DNA of 64,000 nucleotides, from positions 806,001-870,000 of the forward strand of contig NZ_CP095864.1 in assembly GCF_023100845.1 (NCBI RefSeq), written 5' to 3'. Origin of the DNA: Gordonia sp. PP30 (lineage in GTDB: Bacteria > Actinomycetota > Actinomycetes > Mycobacteriales > Mycobacteriaceae). Shown here piece by piece: positions 17,797-25,757 of this stretch. Below the pieces are notes generated by a model, which was given only the letters and a program-made list of their open reading frames with translations, was not told the DNA's origin and did not search any database. Both the position numbers and the translations under genes were made by a program. How positions within the stretch are numbered: position 1 is the stretch's first letter; each line of letters begins with the position of its first letter.

Positions 17797-19614
17797 TCAG
17801 TCCTTCGCTCGGCGCCAGCGCCGGAGGGTCTGGGCACCGTCCCGGACGGCCGCGAGGCCGTCGTCGCCGACGAGCCGCCTGATCGACGCGGCCCCGGCGT
17901 CGTAGGCCGCCGTGGTGTCGCCGCCGGCCAGCGCGGTGTCGAGGGCCCGGCGGTCCGGCGGCAGCGAGTCGGGCCGGTGGAGGACCTTGACACCGTCGGC
18001 CTCGCTCGGCACCGCGATCATCACGCCGCCGCCGAGGGAGTGGACCTCGATCTCGATGCTGAGCAGGGTCAGCGGCGTGTACCACGAGTCGGCGAAATCC
18101 CGGGCGGTCTCGCCGCTGCGCAGATAGCCGCCGAGAACGCTGTTGGAGATCATCCACCCGGCGTCGTTGACGTGGAGCCGGGGCCGATCGCTGAAGGTCG
18201 TGAGGATGACGTCGGGTACCCGGACGCCGGGAACGACATACCAGGGCTTGCGGATTCTGCACTTGTAGGCCATGTCCACGGAGTCGTGCTCGCCCTGCGC
18301 GATGTATGTCCGTTCACCCTCGGTGAGTCGCCGCGGGTCCGGGAGCCACAGCGTGGCCTCGGGATCCATGGATCCGGTGGTCAGCGCCGCCCGGGACACC
18401 TGGCGAGAACTGGCGATGGTCGGCAGCAGGGAACGGCTCGGCAGCCGGAAGTCGCGGACCGTCTCGCGGTCGGGGTGGAAGAAGGGTTTGTTGCCGGAGA
18501 CGTAGCCGATGTTGAACTTCGCCCGGTCGCCGGCTCGTCCGCTGTGCGGTTCCAGCGCGGCGAGGGTCTCCCTGGTCGCCTGCGGCAGGAGCGCGTGCTG
18601 AAAGACCCGCTTGCCGGCCACCACGTCGTCGAGAGCCACCGGCACCCCTCGTCCGGTGACGGTGGCGGGCAGGTCGGACAGTTTGTCGCAGGCGAGCACG
18701 TTCACCTGCTGCGTCGAGCCGCCCCGGGCATCGGCCAGCAGGATCAGGACGTTCTGCAGGATGCCCTTGAACACGCGTTCCCGGAACCGCAGGATCGTCA
18801 GCGAGCCGAACGACCGGCCCAGATGGCGCCAGAGCGGTTGTGCGTAGCGGACATAGGTGAAGTCCAGGGGCAGTACGAAGGCCAGCCGGCCGCCCGGCCG
18901 CAGCTGGGCGGTGGCCTTGGCGACGAACGGCATCCAGGCGCTGCCGCTGGGCTCCATCGGCGACCCGAGCGCCGCATCGGCGCTGCGCATCGCCGATCGC
19001 CGGAGAGCGGGCGGCAGTTCCCGGACGCGGACGTACGGCGGATTCCCGATGACGGCATCGACCATGGGCAGGTCGGTCGCGGCCAGGAAGTCTCCGACGC
19101 GCAGACGTTCGGCGGCGACCGCTCCGCTGTCGATCGCGTTCGCGGCGGTCTCCGGGTCCAGCTCGCAGGCGTACAGGTGCGGCCGGCTCCAGGCGCGGGA
19201 GTCGGCGTACGCGTTGACCGCGTGGGCGAACTGCCCGTCGCCGACGCTCGGCTCGAGGACGACGTCGTCGGGGGACCGGATCGCCCACTGGACGATCAGC
19301 GTCGACGCGTCGTCGGGCGTGAAATACGCGCCCCGGGAGCGCTGGTCCGAGCGGGGGGATCGGGCGTGCAGGGCGATCTGGCGCCCGAACTCCTCGATGT
19401 CCTCGGCCCGGTAGACGTTGCCGTGCATCGATGCCACCGGCTCCGGCATGGCCGTGGGGATCCCCGTCTTGGCGGTCTTGGCGCGCGTGGCCCAGACCTT
19501 GAACGTGTTCAGCGGAACCCCGAGCATGAGGGCGGCGCGACGATTGTCGACGAGCCCGTGGACGGGGCCGTCCAGAGCTGACTCAGGGACCATCCCGTGA
19601 GTGTAATGAGTCAT
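17797..19614 (-). CDS. N6-adenine DNA methyltransferase with N-terminal HTH
   Basis: The 605-residue protein is a gamma-class adenine methyltransferase. Motif I (SAM binding) is VVLEPSVGDGQFAHAV (about residues 118-133) and catalytic motif IV is VIGNPPYVRV (about 184-193); GAYFTPDDA precedes motif I, as in type II/IIG enzymes. The C-terminal half would hold target recognition. Residues about 20-75 look like a winged helix-turn-helix (RRAALMLGVPLNTFKVWATR), unusual for this class and suggesting DNA binding in its own right. Its start codon sits inside a 15-bp palindrome. With the gene downstream it forms a restriction-modification cassette between conserved genes, probably acquired. Confidence 0.88.
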   Translation of the reverse strand: MTHYTHGMVPESALDGPVHGLVDNRRAALMLGVPLNTFKVWATRAKTAKTGIPTAMPEPVASMHGNVYRAEDIEEFGRQIALHARSPRSDQRSRGAYFTPDDASTLIVQWAIRSPDDVVLEPSVGDGQFAHAVNAYADSRAWSRPHLYACELDPETAANAIDSGAVAAERLRVGDFLAATDLPMVDAVIGNPPYVRVRELPPALRRSAMRSADAALGSPMEPSGSAWMPFVAKATAQLRPGGRLAFVLPLDFTYVRYAQPLWRHLGRSFGSLTILRFRERVFKGILQNVLILLADARGGSTQQVNVLACDKLSDLPATVTGRGVPVALDDVVAGKRVFQHALLPQATRETLAALEPHSGRAGDRAKFNIGYVSGNKPFFHPDRETVRDFRLPSRSLLPTIASSRQVSRAALTTGSMDPEATLWLPDPRRLTEGERTYIAQGEHDSVDMAYKCRIRKPWYVVPGVRVPDVILTTFSDRPRLHVNDAGWMISNSVLGGYLRSGETARDFADSWYTPLTLLSIEIEVHSLGGGVMIAVPSEADGVKVLHRPDSLPPDRRALDTALAGGDTTAAYDAGAASIRRLVGDDGLAAVRDGAQTLRRWRRAKD

Positions 19615-19617
19615 TAC
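19603..19617. promoter_or_regulatory. Palindrome over the methyltransferase start codon
   Basis: GTAATGAGTCATTAC has two perfect 7-bp arms around one central base, and the ATG of the methyltransferase is part of it. It is AT-rich against the local background. Binding by the methyltransferase's own HTH would repress the cassette; this is inference. Confidence 0.45.
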
Positions 19618-19714
19618 GACACTTCCTCGAGCCTGCCGACACCGGAGCGATGATCGCCGTGCGAAGGCTAGCGCGGGCCTACGACAGCCCGCCGCCGATC
19701 GAGCCCGGATCCGG

Positions 19715-21742
19715 TCAGTCCAGGGCGTCGAGCCAGGCCGTCGAGGGTGCGTCCGACGGTGCGCGCCAGTCGCCGCGCGGGGACAGCGAGCCGCCCGAGC
19801 CGATCTTCGGGCCGTTCGGCATCGCGGTGCGCTTGAACTGATTCGCCATGAACCGCTTGAGGAACACCTCCAGCCAGCGCCGGATGGTGGCGGCGTCGTA
19901 GGCGTGGCGCTCGTCGTCGCTCATCATCGACGGCCAGATACCGGCCGCCACGTCGCTCCACGCCTGCTCGGCGAGGTACGCGATCTTCGCCGGCCGGTAG
20001 CCGAAGCGGGTGAGGTAGTAGAGGAAGAAGTCGTGCAGCTCGTAGGGGCCGACGGTGTCCTCGGTGCTCTGTACGGCGCCGTCCTCCCCGGGCGGGACCA
20101 GCTCGGGGGTGATCACGTCGGCGAGGATCTCGCGCAGCGCCGCGGTGGTCTCCGGCGCGTACGACCCGGCGTCGATCATCCAGCGGATCTGATGCTGGAT
20201 CAGCGACTTGGGGACCGAACCGTTGACGTTGTAATGCGACATCTGATCGCCCACGCCGTAGGTGCACCAGCCCAGGGCCAGCTCGGAGAGGTCGCCGGTG
20301 CCGAGCACGATCCCGCCGAGCCGATTGGCGAGCCGGAACAGATGCGAGGTGCGTTCGCCGGCCTGCACGTTCTCGAAGGTCACGTCGTACACGGGGTGCC
20401 CGTCGGCGAACGGGTGACCGAGGTCGATCAGCATCTGCTCGCACGACGGCCGGATGTCGAGCTCGTTGCCGCTGACCCCGAGCGAGTCCATCAAGACGTG
20501 GCTGCGGGCGAGGGTGTGCCCGCCGGTCGCGAAACCGGGCATCGTGTACGCGTGGATGTCGCTGCGCGGCAGACCGAGCCGGTCGAAGGTCTCCACCGCC
20601 ACCAGCAGTGCGAGCGTGGAGTCGAGGCCGCCGGAGACACCGATCACGATCTTCGACAGTCCGGTCGCGCGCAACCGCTGGGCCAGGCCCTGGACCTGGA
20701 TGTTCATCACCTCGCGGCAGCGGCGGTCACGGTCGGCGCCGGACGCGGGGACGAACGGGAAGCGGGGGACCGCGCGGAGCAGATGGTCGTCGGCGCGGTC
20801 GAGGTCACCGAGGGTGAAGCCGATCCGGCGGAAACCGCGGACCTGGTCGGCGACGTCGCCGACCTGATCGCGCAGGCTGATCATCCGGGCGCGTTCCTGG
20901 CGGAGCCGGTCCAGGTCGACGTCGGCGACGACCAGCTGTTCGGTCATCGCGAAGGCCTCGCTGCGGCCCAGAAGGGTGCCGTTCTCGGCGATCAGCGCGT
21001 CGCCGTCCCACGCCAGGTCCGTCGTGGACTCGCCGAATCCGGACGCGACGTACACCTGCGCGGCGACGCACCGCGCGGAGTGTCCGGTGACGAGTGCCTG
21101 CCGGTAGCTCTCCTTGCCGATGGTCACCGGGCTGCCGGAGAGATTGATCAGCACCGTCGCGCCGGCCAGTGACGCCCACGTGCTCGGCGGGATCGGCACC
21201 CAGCCGTCCTCGCAGATCTCGGCGTGCACCCGGAAACCGGGCAGGTCGGTCGCCTCGAAGATCAGGTCGGTGCCGAACGGCACCTCGCGGCTGCCGAGGA
21301 GCACCGAGTCGACCACGGCGTCGCGCGCCGCCGCGAAGTAGCGCTGCTCGTAGAACTCGCGGTAGTTCGGCAGGTAGCTCTTCGGGGTCACCCCGAGGAT
21401 CTCCCCGTCCTGGATCAGCACCGCGCAGTTGAAGAGGGCATCGTCGACCCGCAGCGGGGCGCCGACGGCCACCAGGGGGCGCAGGCCGACGGTGGCCGCG
21501 GCGATCTCGTCGAGCGCCGTCATCACCGCGTCGAGCAGGGCGTCCTGCTGCACCAGGTCGTCGACGCTGTAGCCGCACAGCCCGAGTTCGGGGAAGACGA
21601 CCAGTGCCGCATCGCGCTCGTGGGCGGCGCGGATCAGTTCGATGGTGCGCTCGGCGTTGCGGCGCGGGTCCGCCAGCGCCAGCACGGGCACGGCGGCGGC
21701 GAGACGGGCGAAGCCGTGTGAGTAGACCGACACGGCGTCCAC
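19715..21742 (-). CDS. nadE: Glutamine-dependent NAD+ synthetase
   Basis: NadE amidates deamido-NAD with glutamine-derived ammonia, the last step of NAD synthesis. The 675-residue protein is the two-domain actinobacterial form. The N-terminal nitrilase-type glutaminase has catalytic Glu in [12 protein letters not shown] (about 50), Lys in [14 protein letters not shown] (about 120), and Cys in [11 protein letters not shown] (about 176). The C-terminal synthetase has the P-loop [15 protein letters not shown] (about 365-380). It starts at GTG 21742, 26 bp from the divergent copC start. Confidence 0.95.
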   Translation of the reverse strand: MDAVSVYSHGFARLAAAVPVLALADPRRNAERTIELIRAAHERDAALVVFPELGLCGYSVDDLVQQDALLDAVMTALDEIAAATVGLRPLVAVGAPLRVDDALFNCAVLIQDGEILGVTPKSYLPNYREFYEQRYFAAARDAVVDSVLLGSREVPFGTDLIFEATDLPGFRVHAEICEDGWVPIPPSTWASLAGATVLINLSGSPVTIGKESYRQALVTGHSARCVAAQVYVASGFGESTTDLAWDGDALIAENGTLLGRSEAFAMTEQLVVADVDLDRLRQERARMISLRDQVGDVADQVRGFRRIGFTLGDLDRADDHLLRAVPRFPFVPASGADRDRRCREVMNIQVQGLAQRLRATGLSKIVIGVSGGLDSTLALLVAVETFDRLGLPRSDIHAYTMPGFATGGHTLARSHVLMDSLGVSGNELDIRPSCEQMLIDLGHPFADGHPVYDVTFENVQAGERTSHLFRLANRLGGIVLGTGDLSELALGWCTYGVGDQMSHYNVNGSVPKSLIQHQIRWMIDAGSYAPETTAALREILADVITPELVPPGEDGAVQSTEDTVGPYELHDFFLYYLTRFGYRPAKIAYLAEQAWSDVAAGIWPSMMSDDERHAYDAATIRRWLEVFLKRFMANQFKRTAMPNGPKIGSGGSLSPRGDWRAPSDAPSTAWLDALD

Positions 21743-21768
21743 GGTATCGCGCGTGGCAGCATGGGGGC

Positions 21769-22335
21769 ATGACGAACCCGGCCTCCGCCCGCACCCTGTC
21801 GGTCCGGCGCATTCCGTTGCTCGCTGCGCTGCTGACGGTGCTCGCCCTGACCGGGGCGCTGCTCGGGGCGGGCCCGGCGTCCGCGCATTCGGCCGTCGTC
21901 GGATCGAGCCCGGAGAACGGTGCCAAGGTCGACCGCTCGCCGGGCGTCGTGTCGATCACCTTCAACGAGGACCTGCGGCCCGAATACGCGGTCCTCAAGG
22001 TGGTCGGGCCGGACGGCAACTTCTGGCAGCAGGGCGATCCGACGGTCCAGGGCCGGGTGATCTCGGTGCCGGTCAACGCTCTCGGACCGACCGGGGAATA
22101 CCAGGTCAACTATCGCGTCACCTCGGCCGACGGCCACCCCGTGCAGGGGCAGCGCACGTTCACCCTCACCGTCGCGGGTAACGGTCAGCCGGGAGCGAAG
22201 GCCGACGCCGACACGCTCTCCATCAAGAACGAGGACCACGGCTTCCCGGTCTGGGGAATCGTGCTGATCATCATCGCGGCGCTCGTCGTGATCGGCGGCG
22301 GATTGGCCGTCGCCCTCCGCCGCCGGGGTGCCTGA
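21769..22335 (+). CDS. copC: CopC-domain copper-binding exported protein
   Basis: The 188-residue protein has a signal peptide ending ASAHSA (residues about 15-38), so the mature N terminus begins with His, a copper ligand in CopC proteins. The domain follows ([20 protein letters not shown], then [15 protein letters not shown] with the second conserved His). A C-terminal membrane segment ([22 protein letters not shown]) and RRR anchor keep it on the membrane. It overlaps copD by eight bases, so the two form an operon for copper handling or uptake. Confidence 0.88.
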   Translation: MTNPASARTLSVRRIPLLAALLTVLALTGALLGAGPASAHSAVVGSSPENGAKVDRSPGVVSITFNEDLRPEYAVLKVVGPDGNFWQQGDPTVQGRVISVPVNALGPTGEYQVNYRVTSADGHPVQGQRTFTLTVAGNGQPGAKADADTLSIKNEDHGFPVWGIVLIIIAALVVIGGGLAVALRRRGA

Positions 22336-23242
22336 CCTCCCGATCGGCCCCGTCCGGGCGGCGCTGCCGGCCGTCGCGGCGGCCGGTGCGCTCCTCGGCG
22401 TCGCGATCTGCGGGCTGCTCGCCGGACGCGCCGGGCCGGAGGGTTCGGCGTGGGCCGCGGCGCTCTCGCTCGGCGCGGCCTGCCTGCTGGTCGGTCTGGG
22501 CGGACTCGAGTACGTCGAGGCCCGGCCCTCGCGCGCACTGATCGCGGCGGTGGCCGGATTCTGGGGCGCCACGTCCCTGGTCGCGGCCTGGCTGGAACTG
22601 GCCGGGCGGGCCGGCGTCGGACCGTGGCGGCTGGGTCTCGGCGATCTGATGCTCGGCCTGGAATCCGGACTCGCCCCGCTGATCTGCGTGGGCGGCGCGG
22701 TCCTGGTGCTGATCTGGTGCGCCCGGCCGTTCGCCGCGCAGGTGCTGGTCGCGGTGATCGCCGCGGCCGGCGTGCTGGCCCTGTCGATCAGCGGGCACGC
22801 CGCGACCGGCGCGTGGACCCCGCTGCTGGTCGGCGCGCATGCCCTGGCGGCCGCGTGGTGGACGGGGACGCTTGCCGCGCTGGCGGTCAGCGTCCGCGGG
22901 CGGCGCGGATGGTCGGTGTCGCTGCCGCTGTTCTCCGGGTACGCGCTGTACGCGGCCGCGGTGCTCGTCGCGACCGGGGTGCTGGCCGCGCTGGTGGAGC
23001 TCGGGGTGAGCGCGCGATGGTGGGACACCGGCTACGGCCGGGTGGTGCTCGCCAAGGCCGCGATCCTGGTCGTGGTGCTGGCGTTCGCGGCGACGCATCG
23101 CCGTCGATGGGTGCCGGCGGCGGCCCGGCACGCGGCGCCCGAGGCGGTGTCGCTGCGGCGCGCGGCCGTCGAGACCATCCTGCTGAGCGTGGTCCTGGGG
23201 CTGGCCGCGGGGCTGGCCACGACCGCGCCCGGAGTGTCGTGA
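22328..23242 (+). CDS. copD: CopD-domain membrane protein
   Basis: The 304-residue protein has about eight predicted membrane segments and the CopD pattern of His and Trp residues at membrane edges: SISGHAATGAW and LLVGAHALAAAWWTGTLAAL (about 157-190), then RWWDTGYGRVVLAKA (about 228-243). CopD acts with CopC in copper transport across the membrane. It starts at GTG within the end of copC. Confidence 0.85.
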   Translation: MPDLPIGPVRAALPAVAAAGALLGVAICGLLAGRAGPEGSAWAAALSLGAACLLVGLGGLEYVEARPSRALIAAVAGFWGATSLVAAWLELAGRAGVGPWRLGLGDLMLGLESGLAPLICVGGAVLVLIWCARPFAAQVLVAVIAAAGVLALSISGHAATGAWTPLLVGAHALAAAWWTGTLAALAVSVRGRRGWSVSLPLFSGYALYAAAVLVATGVLAALVELGVSARWWDTGYGRVVLAKAAILVVVLAFAATHRRRWVPAAARHAAPEAVSLRRAAVETILLSVVLGLAAGLATTAPGVS

Positions 23243-23318
23243 GCGCTGTCCGGCGCACAGGAAACCGCCGAGACGATTCACAGGAGTTGTCCAGCCTCGC
23301 CGGGTAGCGTTACTCGCC

Positions 23319-24224
23319 GTGGGCAAGAACAGTCTCGGGTTCGGTTCTCTCAAGCGCGCCGTCGGGCATGTCGTGCGGCCCTATCCGGTCCGGGACCTGC
23401 CGGAGGGCCGGTACCTGGAGTTGCCGGGCCGGGGCACCACGTTCATCACCGACTCGGGCCCGCGTGAAGCGCCGGTGCTGTTTCTGCTCCACTCGGTGGC
23501 GACCACCGGCCTGCTCTGCTGGTACCCGGTGATTCCGGAGCTCGGCCGCGATTTCCGGGTGATCACCATCGACCATCGCTGGCACGGCCGCGGCATCCGG
23601 TCGGCGGATTTCACGCTGGAACTCTGCGCCGACGACGCGGTCGCGGTCGCCGACCGGCTCGGTATCGAGAGCTTCATCGCGGCCGGCTTCTCCATGGGCG
23701 GCGGCATCGCGCAACTCGCGTGGCGCCGGCACGCGGATCGCGTCGACGGTCTGGTGCTGTGCTCCACCGGGCCGTACTTCTCCAGCAACGACCCCGAGGA
23801 ACTGGCCCGGGATCAGCGGATGGGCGCGGTCGCGGCGCGCTTCGACCGCTTCGTGCCGGTTCCGTCCGACCGGCGGCTCAACGACTGGTCTGCGCATCCG
23901 GCGAAGTGGGGGATCAGCCAGTTCCTGTCCACCCCGATGAGCAAGCTCGGCGCGTTCAGCGGGGCGATGGCCGCGTTCGACGCGCGCGATTGGCTGGGCG
24001 AGGTCGACGTGCCGACCTCCGTCGTCGTCTCCACCCGCGACAAGACCGTCCCCCCGGAACGGCAGCGGTTGCTCTCCGGCGGGATCGGCGGCGCGCTCGA
24101 ATTCCCGGTCGACGGCGGTCACGCGGTGTGTGTGCTCGGCGCCGAACGCTTCGTCCCGGCCTTCGGTGACGCCGTCCGCTCGGTGCTCGCCCGCACGCGG
24201 GAACCCGCGGCGCTGTCCGGCTGA
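23319..24224 (+). CDS. Alpha/beta-fold hydrolase
   Basis: The 301-residue protein shows the alpha/beta-hydrolase plan: oxyanion region LFLLHSVATTG (about 45-56), DHRWHGRG, the nucleophile elbow AAGFSMGGGIAQL with Ser at about 123, and a late acid/His pair in TSVVVSTRDKTVPPERQ and VDGGHAVCV. It is close to 3-oxoadipate enol-lactonase and related esterases, but the lid differs and no pathway genes are adjacent, so the substrate is open. It starts at GTG 23319. Confidence 0.85.
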   Translation: MGKNSLGFGSLKRAVGHVVRPYPVRDLPEGRYLELPGRGTTFITDSGPREAPVLFLLHSVATTGLLCWYPVIPELGRDFRVITIDHRWHGRGIRSADFTLELCADDAVAVADRLGIESFIAAGFSMGGGIAQLAWRRHADRVDGLVLCSTGPYFSSNDPEELARDQRMGAVAARFDRFVPVPSDRRLNDWSAHPAKWGISQFLSTPMSKLGAFSGAMAAFDARDWLGEVDVPTSVVVSTRDKTVPPERQRLLSGGIGGALEFPVDGGHAVCVLGAERFVPAFGDAVRSVLARTREPAALSG

Positions 24225-24233
24225 GATGCGCCA

Positions 24234-24267
24234 AAGGGCCCCGGTCGACCTTCCGGCCAGGACCCTT
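24234..24267. terminator. Terminator between hydrolase gene and tRNA-Lys
   Basis: AAGGGCCCCGG pairs with CCAGGACCCTT (two G-U pairs on the minus strand) six bases beyond the tRNA-Lys 3' end. It probably ends the tRNA transcript and may also stop the hydrolase transcript. Confidence 0.55.
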
Positions 24268-24272
24268 CGCGG

Positions 24273-24345
24273 TGCCCCCAGTAGGGCTCGAACCTACGAC
24301 CTGCGGATTAAAAGTCCGTAGCTCTACCAACTGAGCTATAGGGGC
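24273..24345 (-). tRNA. tRNA-Lys (anticodon TTT)
   Basis: On the reverse strand the acceptor GCCCCTA pairs with TGGGGGC. The D-arm is AGCTCAGTTGGTAGAGC, the anticodon loop ACTTTTAAT reads TTT, and the T-arm is GTAGGTTCGAGCCCTAC. Length is 73 bases to discriminator A; CCA is not encoded. Confidence 0.95.
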
Positions 24346-24410
24346 GGGCGCGTCATGCGCGAATGCAGCTTACCGGGTGTTCGCGTCCCGGGCAGCACCG
24401 GCCACGCCGG

Positions 24411-25040
24411 TCACGGGCCGTAGATGCGCAGGAAGTTGGCGACGGCCTGGTCGGCGCGCACCCGGACGGCGTCGGGAGTCATGCGGGCGTCGCCGAGGAG
24501 GGCGCGCATCTGGTCGTCCTGCATCGCCAGGCCGTAGAGCTCTTTCGCGGCGCGCGGGGCGTCGTCGATGCGGAGCAGTCCGGCACGCGAGGCGTCGGCC
24601 AAGTACGCGGCGAGAAGCGGTCGCTGCCGGTCCGCGCCGTCGCGGAGCACGACCGGGCCCAGCGCCGGCTCGTTCATCGCCGCGCGCAGAATCGCGAGCG
24701 ACAGGTCGCCGTGCAGGACCCGCAGCAGCTGGTGGGTCCAGGCGGTCAGGACCTCGCGCGGGTCCTGCTCGGTGGGCGACGAGGCGTGCACCTGGATCTG
24801 CGTGAGGTCGTAGTTGCGCTCGGCGATGGCGCTGACCAGCGCTTCCCGATTGCCGAACCACGAATAGATGGTGCTCTTGGAGGCGCCGGTCCGCTCGGCG
24901 ACCGCGTTCACCGTGAACGACGGATAGCCGCGCTCCACCAGAAGTGCGGCGGCGGCGTCGAGCATCGCGGACTTGCGGGCGGCCACTTCGCCGGTCCGGG
25001 GCCGGCCGCGGCGACTGGGGCGCGGGGCGTCCTGCGTCAT
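24411..25040 (-). CDS. TetR-family transcriptional regulator
   Basis: The 209-residue protein has the N-terminal TetR DNA-binding domain: AMLDAAAALLVERGYPSFTV, then VAERTGASKSTIYSWFGNRE (about 28-70). The C-terminal ligand domain is not recognised. A basic leader SRRGRPRTGE precedes the domain. It stands alone between tRNA genes, with no adjacent gene that is an obvious target. The hyphenated dyad upstream of the YceI gene at 31066 is the only operator-like site noticed nearby. Confidence 0.9.
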   Translation of the reverse strand: MTQDAPRPSRRGRPRTGEVAARKSAMLDAAAALLVERGYPSFTVNAVAERTGASKSTIYSWFGNREALVSAIAERNYDLTQIQVHASSPTEQDPREVLTAWTHQLLRVLHGDLSLAILRAAMNEPALGPVVLRDGADRQRPLLAAYLADASRAGLLRIDDAPRAAKELYGLAMQDDQMRALLGDARMTPDAVRVRADQAVANFLRIYGP

Positions 25041-25116
25041 GGCTAGAAGGTACTCGGCCGAGGCGATCCGCGCGACACGGTGCGGTCATCCGAAACGGGA
25101 GGCTTGACCAGGCGAT

Positions 25117-25146
25117 TTGTGAATCGCGGACGGTGTGCCATACGCT
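25117..25146 (+). promoter_or_regulatory. Possible promoter of the tRNA-Glu/Asp/Phe cluster
   Basis: TTGTGA and TACGCT are separated by 18 bases. The expected start would be about 20 bases before tRNA-Glu. The match is moderate. Confidence 0.35.
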
Positions 25147-25172
25147 GATCAAGCTCCCAACGAGGACATCCG

Positions 25173-25245
25173 GCCCCCTTCGTCTAGCGGCCTAGGACGC
25201 CGCCCTTTCAAGGCGGTAGCGCGGGTTCGAATCCCGTAGGGGGTA
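25173..25245 (+). tRNA. tRNA-Glu (anticodon TTC)
   Basis: Acceptor GCCCCCT pairs with AGGGGGT, the first pair being G-U. The anticodon arm CCGCCCTTTCAAGGCGG reads TTC and the T-arm is GCGGGTTCGAATCCCGT. It is the first of four tandem forward tRNA genes. Confidence 0.93.
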
Positions 25246-25281
25246 CGCTCTGCGATGAAAATCGCGGACATAACTGAACAT

Positions 25282-25358
25282 GGCCCTGTGGCGCAGTTGG
25301 TTAGCGCGCCGCCCTGTCACGGCGGAGGTCGCGGGTTCGAGTCCCGTCAGGGTCGCCA
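25282..25358 (+). tRNA. tRNA-Asp (anticodon GTC), copy 1
   Basis: Acceptor GGCCCTG pairs with CAGGGTC, the anticodon loop CCTGTCACG reads GTC, and the T-arm is GCGGGTTCGAGTCCCGT. CCA is encoded after discriminator G. It is identical to the copy at 25542-25618. Confidence 0.95.
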
Positions 25359-25409
25359 GTATGGCGACGATGTGTCGCACGTCGCGTGCGTGCATGTCAG
25401 CAATACCAC

Positions 25410-25483
25410 GGCCAGGTAGCTCAGTTGGTACGAGCGTCCGCCTGAAAAGCGGAAGGTCGCCGGTTCGATCCCGGCCCTGGCCA
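25410..25483 (+). tRNA. tRNA-Phe (anticodon GAA)
   Basis: Acceptor GGCCAGG pairs with CCTGGCC. The anticodon arm TCCGCCTGAAAAGCGGA reads GAA and the T-arm is GCCGGTTCGATCCCGGC. Discriminator A; CCA not encoded. An intrinsic terminator follows six bases later. Confidence 0.95.
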
Positions 25484-25488
25484 CTCGG

Positions 25489-25510
25489 CCCCCGGTATTC
25501 CGGGGGTTTT
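25489..25510 (+). terminator. Intrinsic terminator after tRNA-Phe
   Basis: CCCCCGG and CCGGGGG around a TATT loop, followed by TTTT. Confidence 0.8.
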
Positions 25511-25541
25511 CCTGCGTCCGGCGCGGGAGACAACAAAACAT

Positions 25542-25618
25542 GGCCCTGTGGCGCAGTTGGTTAGCGCGCCGCCCTGTCACGGCGGAGGTCGCGGGTTCGA
25601 GTCCCGTCAGGGTCGCCA
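25542..25618 (+). tRNA. tRNA-Asp (anticodon GTC), copy 2
   Basis: Sequence identical to 25282-25358, including encoded CCA and the preceding AACAT. It lies past the tRNA-Phe terminator, so it needs read-through or its own promoter; it probably arose by local duplication. Confidence 0.95.
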
Positions 25619-25623
25619 TGTGT

Positions 25624-25660
25624 GAACAATCCCCCAGAGATAAAATCTGGGGGATTGTTC
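25624..25660. terminator. Terminator after the tRNA cluster
   Basis: A perfect 15-bp stem (GAACAATCCCCCAGA with TCTGGGGGATTGTTC) around GATAAAA. It insulates the tRNA cluster from the repeat-protein gene 97 bp downstream. Confidence 0.75.
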
Positions 25661-25757
25661 GTCTGTTGGGCTGCTCCCGTACGCTGGCCTGGCGAGTTTT
25701 CTTGTATTCGTGCGCACCTCGAACCACACTGGACACAGCCAGCACTAGGGAGGCACC

